Source of the DNA: JAEUQQ01 sp963697285
GTDB lineage: Bacteria; Acidobacteriota; Vicinamibacteria; Vicinamibacterales; JAFNAJ01
NCBI GenBank assembly: GCA_963697285.1
Contig: CAVONI010000005.1
Span: forward strand, 59,602-123,601
Length of the DNA stretch: 64,000 bases
Direction: 5' to 3'
The position numbers and the translations under genes are program-made. The notes beneath the pieces are model-generated. The model was not told the DNA's origin and searched no databases. It worked only from the letters and a program-made list of their open reading frames with translations. Numbering within the stretch: the stretch's first letter is position 1; every line of letters begins with the position of its first letter. Positions 57,560-64,000 of the stretch are shown piece by piece.

Positions 57560-58459
57560 ATGGAGTGGCTGAATTACCATCACCTGTTGTATTTCTGGAC
57601 CGTTGTTCGGGAAGGGGGCGTCTCGAAGGCGGCAGACAAACTGCGCCTGTCACAACCCACTATCAGCGCGCAGATTCGTCAGCTCGAAGCATCACTCGGG
57701 GAACGGCTGTTCCAGAAGCAGGGACGGACGCTCGTCCAGACCGACGTCGGCCGGTTGGTGTTCCGCTATGCCGACGAGATCTTCAGCACCGGGCGCGAGT
57801 TGATGGAAACCCTGCGGGGACGGCCCGCGGGTCGGCCGCTGCCACTCACCGTGGGTGTCGCCAACGCCGTGCCGAAGCTCGTCGTGTACCGGCTGCTTCG
57901 CCCCGCCTTGTCCGGCGCCGCGCCGATGCACCTGGTGTGTCGCGAGGACAGCGTCGAACGCCTGCTGGCAGAACTGGTGACCTACGCACTCGACGTGGTG
58001 ATCGCCGACGCGCCAACCCCTGCAAGCGCGCGCGTCAAGACCTTCAACCATTTGCTGGGTGAATCCGACACGGCGTTCTTCGCCTCACCGGCGATGGCGG
58101 CCCGGTTACGTCGACGCTTTCCGATGTCGCTCACCGACGCGCCCCTGCTCCTTCCGACCGCGAATACTGCGTCACGGCGTGCCATCGACGAGTGGCTCGA
58201 CAGCGAGGATGTCAGAGCTCGCGTGGTCGGCGAGTTCGAAGACACCGCGCTGATGAAGGTGTTCGGTCAGGGCATTCCAGCCGTGTTCCCGGCTCCCGCA
58301 GCGATCGAGCAGGACATCTGCCGCTTCTACGGCGTGCGCGTCATCGGCCGTACCAGTGCAGTACGCGAACGCTATTACGCGATATCGGTCGAGCGGAGGC
58401 TGAAGCACCCTGGCGTGCTGGCGATCACGAGCGCGGCCAGAGACGATCTCTTCCGGTGA
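57560..58459 (+). CDS. nhaR: LysR-family regulator, NhaR-like
   Basis: 299 residues; ATG 57560 has AGGAG about 8 bases upstream, better than the ATG at 57539. The N-terminal helix-turn-helix (MEWLNYHHLLYFWTVVREGGVSKAADKLRLSQPTISAQIRQLE) matches NhaR closely. The effector domain follows, with GVANAVPKLVVYRLLRPAL, FGQGIPAVFPAPAAIE and ISVERRLKHPGVLAIT. In E. coli NhaR responds to Na+ and activates nhaA. Here the divergent operon carries HPF, so its likely direct target is stress-related ribosome hibernation. The effector is unknown. Confidence 0.82.
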   Translation: MEWLNYHHLLYFWTVVREGGVSKAADKLRLSQPTISAQIRQLEASLGERLFQKQGRTLVQTDVGRLVFRYADEIFSTGRELMETLRGRPAGRPLPLTVGVANAVPKLVVYRLLRPALSGAAPMHLVCREDSVERLLAELVTYALDVVIADAPTPASARVKTFNHLLGESDTAFFASPAMAARLRRRFPMSLTDAPLLLPTANTASRRAIDEWLDSEDVRARVVGEFEDTALMKVFGQGIPAVFPAPAAIEQDICRFYGVRVIGRTSAVRERYYAISVERRLKHPGVLAITSAARDDLFR

Positions 58460-58534
58460 TGAAACACATTGAAATCCCCGCCTGACTCCAGGGCGAGTTG
58501 CGGATACGCTGTCGAGGTTCCGGGAGAACCCTCG

Positions 58535-60625
58535 ATGCACTCACGCCGCCTCGCCGCCCTCGTCCTCCTCGCCCTGGCACCCGCAGGGGCCGCCATGGCC
58601 CAGAAGCGCGTCATCACACCGGCCGACCTCTGGGCCGTCAAGCGCGTGGCCAGCCCCGTGCTCGCCCCCGACGCGAGGACGCTCGTCTTCACCCAGCAGG
58701 AGTGGTCGATCGAGAAGAACGCCGGCACCACGAACCTGTGGCTGGCCGACGTGGCCACGGGCGCCCTGCGCCGTCTCACCACCGCGCAGGCGAGCGACAC
58801 CTCCCCGGCCTGGAGTCCCGACGGCACGCGCATCGCCTTCGTCTCGCGCCGTGGCGCCGACGAGGTGCCGTCGCTGTACGTGATCGCGCGCGACGGCGGC
58901 GAAGCCGAGAAGGTCCTCGAGTTGCCCGGCCCCGTCTCGAGCCCGCAGTGGACGCCCGATGGTCGCCGCATCGTCGTCTCGACCACGGTGATTCCAGACC
59001 TGGCCGGCAAGATGGAGACCGCAGACCTGGCGGCAATGAAGAAGGAGATGAAGCGCCGGCGCGAGTCGAAGATCACGGCGAAGGTCACCGAGGACCGGCA
59101 GTACCGCTTCTTCGACCGCTACCTCACCGACAACCTCGCCAGCCGGTTGGTGGCCGTGGACGTCGCGGCCAGGACACTGGTCGATCTCACGCCGACGGTG
59201 GATCGCCTGTTCGACAACAGTGGCGAGGTGAGCTTCGACATCTCGCCAGACGGCACCACCATCGCGCTCACCTTCAACTCCACGGCGCCGCCCTACCGCG
59301 GGTTCCTGAACGCCGACATCTACCTGCTGCCCACCGACGGCAGCGGCGCCATGAAGAACGTGACGCCCGAGAACGCCGGCGATGACGGGCGGCCCGCGTG
59401 GGCGCCTGACGGCCGCGGCGTGTACTTCACCCGGCAGGAGGTGCCGTACTACTCCGGCGAGTTCACCAAGCTGTGGCGCCACGACGTGGCCACGGGCACC
59501 AACGTGCCGGTCACCGACGCCCTCGACTACGCGATCGACGACGTCGAGATCTCCGACGATGGGAAGACGCTGTGGCTGTCTGCCGAGGAGAAAGGCGTCG
59601 TGCCGGTGTTCAAGGCGAGGGCCGACGGCTCGGGGTTCTCGGCCGTCTACCGGCAGGGCAGTTCGACGGCGCTGAGCGTGTCGAACGACACGGTGGCGTT
59701 CCTCAACGACACCACGTCGCGCCCCAACGAGATCTTCGTGATGGACGCGGCCACCGGCACCGTGCGCCAGCTCACGCGCGTGAACGAGGCACTGATGGCG
59801 CAGTTCGACCTCGGCGAGGTGAAGCAGTACTGGTTCAAGGGCGCTGGCGGCGCCGACATCCACGGCTGGCTCGTGCTGCCTCCCGGGTTCGATACGGCGA
59901 AGCGCTATCCCCTGGTGCAGCTGATGCACGGCGGCCCGCACACGATGAATCGCGACAGCTGGAGCTATCGCTGGAACACGCAGGTGTTCGCGGCGCCCGG
60001 CTACGTGGTCACCTGGGTGAACCGGCACGGCTCCACGGGCTTTGGCGAAGCCTTCAGCCAGAGCATCCTCAACGAGTGGGGCGTGAAGCCGCTGGACGAC
60101 ATCATGAAGTCGACCGACCACCTGCTGGCGCAGTACACGAACCTCGACCCTGAGCGGCTCGCGGCGGCGGGCGCCAGCTATGGCGGGTACATGGCGGCCT
60201 GGGTGCTGGGCCACACCGACCGCTTCAAGGCGATCATCAACCACGCAGGCGTCAACAACAGCTACTCGCAGTTCGCCACCGACGTGCCGCACGGCTTCGC
60301 CAAGGTGATGGGCGGCACGCCGTGGGAGAACGTGGAAGGCCTGCAGCGCAACAACCCGATGTACTACGCGAAGAACTTCAAGACCCCGATGCTGGTGATC
60401 CACGGCGAACTGGATTACCGCGTGCCCTACGGCAACGGGCTGGAGCTGTACGGCAGCCTGCAGGCGCTCGGCGTGCCGTCGCGGCTGGTGATCTTCCCCG
60501 ACGAGAACCACTGGGTGCTGAAGCCGCAGAACGCGGTCTACTGGCACTGGGAGATGCAGAGCTGGCTGAGCCGCTACATCGGCAGCACCCCGACGCTCGC
60601 CAAGCCAAGCTTCGGCACGCCGTAG
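58535..60625 (+). CDS. exported S9-family serine peptidase (DPP5/acylaminoacyl-peptidase-like)
   Basis: 696 residues; ATG 58535, signal peptide 1-22 (AAMA-QK). An N-terminal propeller has repeated WSPDGTRIAFVS-type blades (PAWSPDGTRIAFVSRRG, PQWTPDGRRIVVST, PAWAPDGRGVYFTR). A catalytic alpha/beta-hydrolase follows with Ser548 in GASYGGY, Asp627 in GELDYRVP and His659 in DENHWV. Length and layout match DPP5-like dipeptidyl peptidases. It adds to the S46/S9 pair at 17-22 kb in periplasmic peptide use. A 22-bp palindrome follows the stop. Confidence 0.9.
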   Translation: MHSRRLAALVLLALAPAGAAMAQKRVITPADLWAVKRVASPVLAPDARTLVFTQQEWSIEKNAGTTNLWLADVATGALRRLTTAQASDTSPAWSPDGTRIAFVSRRGADEVPSLYVIARDGGEAEKVLELPGPVSSPQWTPDGRRIVVSTTVIPDLAGKMETADLAAMKKEMKRRRESKITAKVTEDRQYRFFDRYLTDNLASRLVAVDVAARTLVDLTPTVDRLFDNSGEVSFDISPDGTTIALTFNSTAPPYRGFLNADIYLLPTDGSGAMKNVTPENAGDDGRPAWAPDGRGVYFTRQEVPYYSGEFTKLWRHDVATGTNVPVTDALDYAIDDVEISDDGKTLWLSAEEKGVVPVFKARADGSGFSAVYRQGSSTALSVSNDTVAFLNDTTSRPNEIFVMDAATGTVRQLTRVNEALMAQFDLGEVKQYWFKGAGGADIHGWLVLPPGFDTAKRYPLVQLMHGGPHTMNRDSWSYRWNTQVFAAPGYVVTWVNRHGSTGFGEAFSQSILNEWGVKPLDDIMKSTDHLLAQYTNLDPERLAAAGASYGGYMAAWVLGHTDRFKAIINHAGVNNSYSQFATDVPHGFAKVMGGTPWENVEGLQRNNPMYYAKNFKTPMLVIHGELDYRVPYGNGLELYGSLQALGVPSRLVIFPDENHWVLKPQNAVYWHWEMQSWLSRYIGSTPTLAKPSFGTP

Positions 60626-60648
60626 GGCGAGTGCGTCGTCGGCGTTGA

Positions 60649-60670
60649 CCGGCATCCGATCGGTTGCCGG
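60649..60670 (+). terminator. 22-bp palindrome after S9 peptidase gene
   Basis: CCGGCATCCGA pairs with TCGGTTGCCGG with one mismatch and no loop, 23 bases after the stop. No T-run follows. It is probably a terminator or transcript-end stabiliser. Confidence 0.45.
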
Positions 60671-60891
60671 CTCGGGAACAGCGGTGGGATACTGAGGGGC
60701 GGTACTAAAGTCATCCTGCGAGCGGTCTAGTTGTCGCTGAGGATCGTAGCGGGCGCTCTCGCCTGCAGACTGCGTCGCCCCTCTGCGGCGCCACACGCCG
60801 CACCTTTCCTCCTCCCTTGACGCCGTCACGGCGATCCCGCAGGATCCCCCTCCCTGCTCGTTCGTCGTCCACGACCTCCTGCCCTTTCGCC

Positions 60892-62037
60892 ATGCCAGTC
60901 GCCTCGGTGCCGCGCTACGAGTTCGACGAGAGCACCACCCGCCTGTACCGGCTCACCGACGCGGATCAGGTCGTGTTCTTCCCGTGGCCGACGATGAAGG
61001 CCGTGCAGCACCGTAACGACGGACGCCGGTCGCGAGCGCGCGTCACGCTCGACGTACGCGACGCGGGGGCGCATCCAGCCCTGGCGCGGTATCTCGCCGG
61101 GATTCCCGCCGAGGGCACCGCGCTCGCCGCGCGTTTTCCCGAGCGGCACTGGGACGTGCTGGTGCTGGCCGCACGCTGCGGCGCGCCCGCGCTCGACCTC
61201 CTGCGGGCCAATCCCGCACTGGGGTTCATGCTCGCCACGAACGGCGACTTCCATCGCGTGCACCTCACGACCCCGATGACCGCGGCGCGCCTGCTGCTCG
61301 GCCTGGGCCGCAAGCAGCGCGAGATCCTCGACTGGCTCGAGTTCCCGGCCACCGACTCCACCCGCCGCATCGTCCGGAAGATCGAGGACCGCGCCATCAC
61401 GGTGGCCGCGCTGAGGGCGCTGCGCGGGGCGCTCGGCCGGGCGGAGTGCCGGAAGCAGCTCGCGCACCTCGCGCGCATCACGAAGCCGGTCGTGCACCTC
61501 GCGGGCATGGGGCACTGCGAACTCGTGTCGCCTGCGTTGCTGCGCGCGGTGGCAGACGGGAGCGTCCGTCGGCCCGCCGCGGTGGTGCGGCTGCTCGACG
61601 ACACGGTCAGGATGTGGCGCAGGGCGCGGCCGGGCGTGCCGCTGCCGGTCTTCCACGGCGTGCGCCGGCTCACCGAGGAACACGACCGACTCGCCGCGCT
61701 CGATTGGAAGGCCTTGACGCCCGTGAAGGGTGACTTTCCCGATCCGCCCGTCCCCGGCACCGATGCGATCATCCCGATCACCTCGATCGAGATGCTCCAC
61801 GACGAGGGGCGCACCCAGGACAACTGCGTCGCCAGCTACGGCTTGCGCATCGCGCATCGTTGCCTGTTCGTCTACCGGGTGGTCAGCCCGACGCGGGCGA
61901 CGTTGTCGATCGTGAAGCGCGCGGGCCAGTGGCGCATCGATCAGCTCGAGGCCTGGGGCAACACGGCGGCGCCACGCGAGACGCATCGTGCCGTGCAGGC
62001 CTGGCTGGCACGCGCGCAGCGCGACGTGCCGCCGTGA
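60892..62037 (+). CDS. PcfJ-like domain protein
   Basis: 381 residues from ATG 60892. No signal or membrane segment. The C-terminal part has the PcfJ signature: IEMLHDEGRTQDNCVASYGLRIAHRCLFVYRVVSPTRATLSIV, then GQWRIDQLEAWGN. PcfJ proteins are best known from conjugative plasmids but also occur on chromosomes; function is unknown. The N-terminal two-thirds is helical and Arg-rich. No plasmid-transfer genes are nearby. The gene is followed by a methyltransferase gene relic. Confidence 0.7.
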   Translation: MPVASVPRYEFDESTTRLYRLTDADQVVFFPWPTMKAVQHRNDGRRSRARVTLDVRDAGAHPALARYLAGIPAEGTALAARFPERHWDVLVLAARCGAPALDLLRANPALGFMLATNGDFHRVHLTTPMTAARLLLGLGRKQREILDWLEFPATDSTRRIVRKIEDRAITVAALRALRGALGRAECRKQLAHLARITKPVVHLAGMGHCELVSPALLRAVADGSVRRPAAVVRLLDDTVRMWRRARPGVPLPVFHGVRRLTEEHDRLAALDWKALTPVKGDFPDPPVPGTDAIIPITSIEMLHDEGRTQDNCVASYGLRIAHRCLFVYRVVSPTRATLSIVKRAGQWRIDQLEAWGNTAAPRETHRAVQAWLARAQRDVPP

Positions 62038-62056
62038 GGTCGCGGCTACGGCGTCA

Positions 62057-62135
62057 ACACGCCGCAGCCGCTGCCCCAGCCATCCTCCTGGGTTCCCCCA
62101 CGTATCGCGCGCGCCACAGCAGCTTGTGCGGCGTG
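62057..62135 (-). pseudogene. relic of methyltransferase 3' end
   Basis: On the minus strand this encodes TPHKLLWRARYVGEPRRMAG and then stops after AAAAAC. That is nearly identical to TPHNLLWRARYVGEPSRMAG at the end of the methyltransferase gene (63404-63478). The DNA of the two segments is about 85% identical over about 75 bases. The remainder of the gene is missing, so it is a truncated duplicate. The intervening 1.3 kb carries the PEP-CTERM gene. Confidence 0.65.
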
Positions 62136-62260
62136 CGCGGCGAAACCTCCACTCACCTCCACGGCATAACGGCGAACCGTCGACGAGTGGCTCCAGGAAA
62201 AGGCCACGCCGCCATCGAGGACAACATCTGCCGCCTCGAGGGTGTGCGGGTCGAAGCTGA

Positions 62261-62968
62261 TTACCGACGCCGGCGCGACACCACCGCCATCATCCCTGCC
62301 GCGAGCAGCATCACCGTTGACGGTTCTGGAATGCTCGGCGGCGGCGGAGCGGCCGTCGCGAAGGCCAACTCGCCGAAGCCGGTCGCATGCGTCGCGCCGT
62401 AATTCGAGGTGATCCGGAGCCTGACATAGCGCCCGACCGAATCGGTGACGTCGAACACCTGCGCACCCACCTTGAGGAAGCCCACGCTGCCGCTGCCTGC
62501 CACGAAACTACCCACCAGCGTCTCGGCGCTGAAGTCACCGACCGCGGAGGTGTAGACCTCGAATCCCCTGACGTTCGACCCGAAGGGAATCGAGGGGATG
62601 TCGTCGTTATTCCCGATGTTCCACAGCGCCAGGCGGGTGATGCTGTGGGAGGCGCCGAGATCGTAGCCAACGCTGCCGGTCACCACGTTTAAAGAGCCAT
62701 ACCAGGCGTGGAGCGAATTCCCTTCATGCGTCGGATTGCTGGCAAGGTACGTGTCGAAATCCGAGGTACCGCTCGTGAAGCCGGCAGAGAGTCCCGACTG
62801 GTCGATCACGTCCGTATCCTGGAAGTTCGGGCCGTACTCGCCCATCGTGTTGAGCACGACGGAGGTGGGCGACCGGATCACGTCGGCGTGCGCGGGCGTC
62901 GCCTGCAGACCGGTGAGGAGCATGGTCGCAGCCGTGGACAGGAGGAAACTGGCGGGTCGATTCAGCAT
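62261..62968 (-). CDS. PEP-CTERM sorting-domain protein
   Basis: About 235 residues; ATG 62968 is preceded by AAAGGAAC. Signal peptide ends PAHA-DV. A single discoidin-like (F5/8-type) beta domain is plausible: GYDLGASHSITRLALWNIGNND, VRGFEVYTSAVGDFSAETLVGSF and VFDVTDSVGRYVRLRITSNYG. The C-terminus IPEPSTVMLLAAGMMAVVSRRRR is a PEP-CTERM tag (PEP motif, hydrophobic helix, basic end) recognised by exosortase. The exosortase gene is not in this window. The protein is probably exported, processed and surface- or matrix-associated. Its promoter is a sigma-54 type. Confidence 0.9.
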   Translation of the reverse strand: MLNRPASFLLSTAATMLLTGLQATPAHADVIRSPTSVVLNTMGEYGPNFQDTDVIDQSGLSAGFTSGTSDFDTYLASNPTHEGNSLHAWYGSLNVVTGSVGYDLGASHSITRLALWNIGNNDDIPSIPFGSNVRGFEVYTSAVGDFSAETLVGSFVAGSGSVGFLKVGAQVFDVTDSVGRYVRLRITSNYGATHATGFGELAFATAAPPPPSIPEPSTVMLLAAGMMAVVSRRRR

Positions 62969-63366
62969 CACAGGGTCGTTCCTTTCTTTCGACGGCACGA
63001 CCGCTTGCGAGGCGGCGCCCGTCGCGCCGCAGGCGCAGAGAACTAGTGGGTTAAGGGTGTAACCTGCCTAGAGGCAGCAAAGCCCTTGCCAACCCAGTCG
63101 AGAAGGGCTTGGAACGTTTTGGACGGCTCAAAAGATCGGCATGACGCTTTGTCACCGTCGCGAAGACTTAAGTCAAACGCCGCCGCTCCTGGAGCGAGTC
63201 GCTCCAGCTTCCCGCCGGCAGGAACCTTCGTGGCGTCTGATGCAGGATGTGCCGACGTAGTGGCCGTCGCCAGGTTCGGCCATTGAGAGGTCTCGAGCGG
63301 TCAGGACAGTGTCGGTGCTGGGGCCGGTGGCGATCATCGGTGCACGAGTCGAGCACGACCCAGGCC
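62969..63366. other. 398-bp upstream region of the PEP-CTERM gene
   Basis: No other gene was recognised. It contains the sigma-54 promoter (63076-63091, minus). The AAGCCCTT (63080-63087)/AAGGGCTT (63103-63110) inverted repeat overlaps that promoter, and a 14-bp perfect palindrome CTGCCTAGAGGCAG (63064-63077) lies just inside it. These may be regulator-binding or mRNA-leader structures. The part between about 63150 and 63366 shows nothing recognisable. Confidence 0.55.
63076..63091 (-). promoter_or_regulatory. sigma-54 (-24/-12) promoter for the PEP-CTERM gene
   Basis: On the minus strand: TGGCAAGGGCTTTGCT, with GG and GC 10 bases apart and only one consensus position (C6 to A) changed. Start near 63066, leaving about a 97-nt leader before ATG 62968. 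PEP-CTERM genes of other bacteria are activated by PrsK/PrsR with RpoN, in agreement. Confidence 0.8.
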
Positions 63367-63999
63367 TCACGGGGATAACTCCGCCACCCGCCGAAGCCGC
63401 TGCCGTGCAGCCGCTGCCCCCGCCATCCTGCTGGGCTCGCCCACATATCGCGCGCGCCACAGCAGGTTGTGGGGCGTGACGATGGCGCCGACGAACTCGA
63501 CCACCTCGGTCTGGTAGCCGGCTTCTTCGAGCCGCCACGTCCGATCGGCATCCACGATGGCCTGCGTGAAGCGCACGCGCACGGGCGCATGGGGCGGAAT
63601 CCCCAACTCGAGGGCGAGGGCCTCGGCTGACGTCCGCTCCACGACAGCGGCACTCGTGCAGCAGGGCACGAGCAGCAGCATGCGCGCGCGGCGGGCGATG
63701 ACCTGCGTGATGATGTCGTCTGACGCCGTCCCGCACGCGTGAAGGCCGAGCACGAGCGACGGCGCTGCCGGCCACACGGCGTCGTCGGTGACGAGCCCGC
63801 ACGCGCAGTGGATCGGCACGGTCGTGCCGAGCCGTGCGGCGGCCGCTTCGCTCGAGGCGACCCGCGCCGCATCGCGCTCGATGGTGGTGACCCGCGCCTG
63901 ACGGCCCATCGGCTCGATGACGAGCTTCGCGGCCAGGAGCCCGAGGTAGGCCTTGCCGGCCGCGGCATCGACGATCGTGACCTCGGACCGGCGCGACAT
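63367..63999 (-). CDS. class I SAM methyltransferase, possibly truncated by window edge
   Basis: 210 residues are visible, with an ATG at 63999, one base from the window edge. The protein begins directly with the SAM-binding strand (SEVTIVDAAAGKAYLGLLAAKLV), whereas related proteins (Methyltransf_32-like) have a longer N-terminal part, so the true start is probably outside. Further motifs: TTIERDAARVASSEAAAARLG, LVLGLHACGTASDDII and LLLVPCCTSAA. The HACG and PCC motifs are typical of this group of possible RNA methyltransferases. The target is unknown. A relic of its 3' end lies at 62057-62135. Confidence 0.75.
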   Translation of the reverse strand: MSRRSEVTIVDAAAGKAYLGLLAAKLVIEPMGRQARVTTIERDAARVASSEAAAARLGTTVPIHCACGLVTDDAVWPAAPSLVLGLHACGTASDDIITQVIARRARMLLLVPCCTSAAVVERTSAEALALELGIPPHAPVRVRFTQAIVDADRTWRLEEAGYQTEVVEFVGAIVTPHNLLWRARYVGEPSRMAGAAAARQRLRRVAELSP

Positions 64000-64000
64000 G

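Overview
The window is GC-rich, densely coding and bacterial. Four Oar-type TonB-dependent receptors with an N-terminal carboxypeptidase-regulatory domain, periplasmic S46 and S9 peptidases, a PEP-CTERM protein and many Sec-exported proteins suggest an Acidobacteriota soil heterotroph, probably Vicinamibacteria (Luteitalea/Vicinamibacter-like). That placement is inferred from gene content, not from a marker gene. No rRNA, tRNA, CRISPR array, integrase or intact insertion sequence was seen.

Layout. 0-8.3 kb: short-chain acyl metabolism (CoA-transferase subunits A and B, AtoE-type short-chain fatty-acid permease, SatP/YaaH-type acetate transporter) around a TonB receptor and an exported NHL beta-propeller. 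8.4-10.6 kb: TPR-methyltransferase and an exported Hcp-like protein behind a sigma-54 promoter. 10.9-16.7 kb: nucleotidyltransferase-like pair, exported haem-motif propeller protein, and an operon of FKBP lipoprotein, outer-membrane barrel and unknown exported protein. 16.7-17.0 kb: REP palindromes plus a 13-bp tandem array. 17-22 kb: divergent S46 (DPP11-type) and S9 peptidases. 22.4-29.3 kb: two TonB receptors, the first interrupted. 29.4-37.9 kb: HrpB, a tandem pair of exported paralogues, and a LolA-like protein with a TonB receptor. 37.9-43.1 kb: Na+/solute symporter, nucleotide pyrophosphatase-like phosphodiesterase and GH3 hydrolase, partly translationally coupled. 43.2-47.9 kb: nitric-oxide module norR / ric-norB with a sigma-54 promoter between the divergent arms. 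48-51 kb: small protein, DMT exporter, DEAD-box helicase. 51.1-54.8 kb: TreS, glycosyltransferase and membrane-channel-like operon (osmolytes). 54.9-62 kb: sigma-54-linked exported operon, wHTH-HPF-membrane operon opposite an NhaR-like regulator, an S9 peptidase and a PcfJ-like protein. 62-64 kb: PEP-CTERM gene behind a sigma-54 promoter, flanked by a methyltransferase gene and a relic of that gene's 3' end.

Two themes stand out. First, four good -24/-12 (sigma-54) promoters precede an exported Hcp, the NO-detoxification operon, an uncharacterised exported pair and a PEP-CTERM protein. This suggests a RpoN network largely aimed at the cell surface. Second, six genes carry in total 14 frameshifts and every one is a single-base insertion. 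This looks like uncorrected insertion-biased sequencing error rather than gene decay, so those genes are described as probably intact in the organism.
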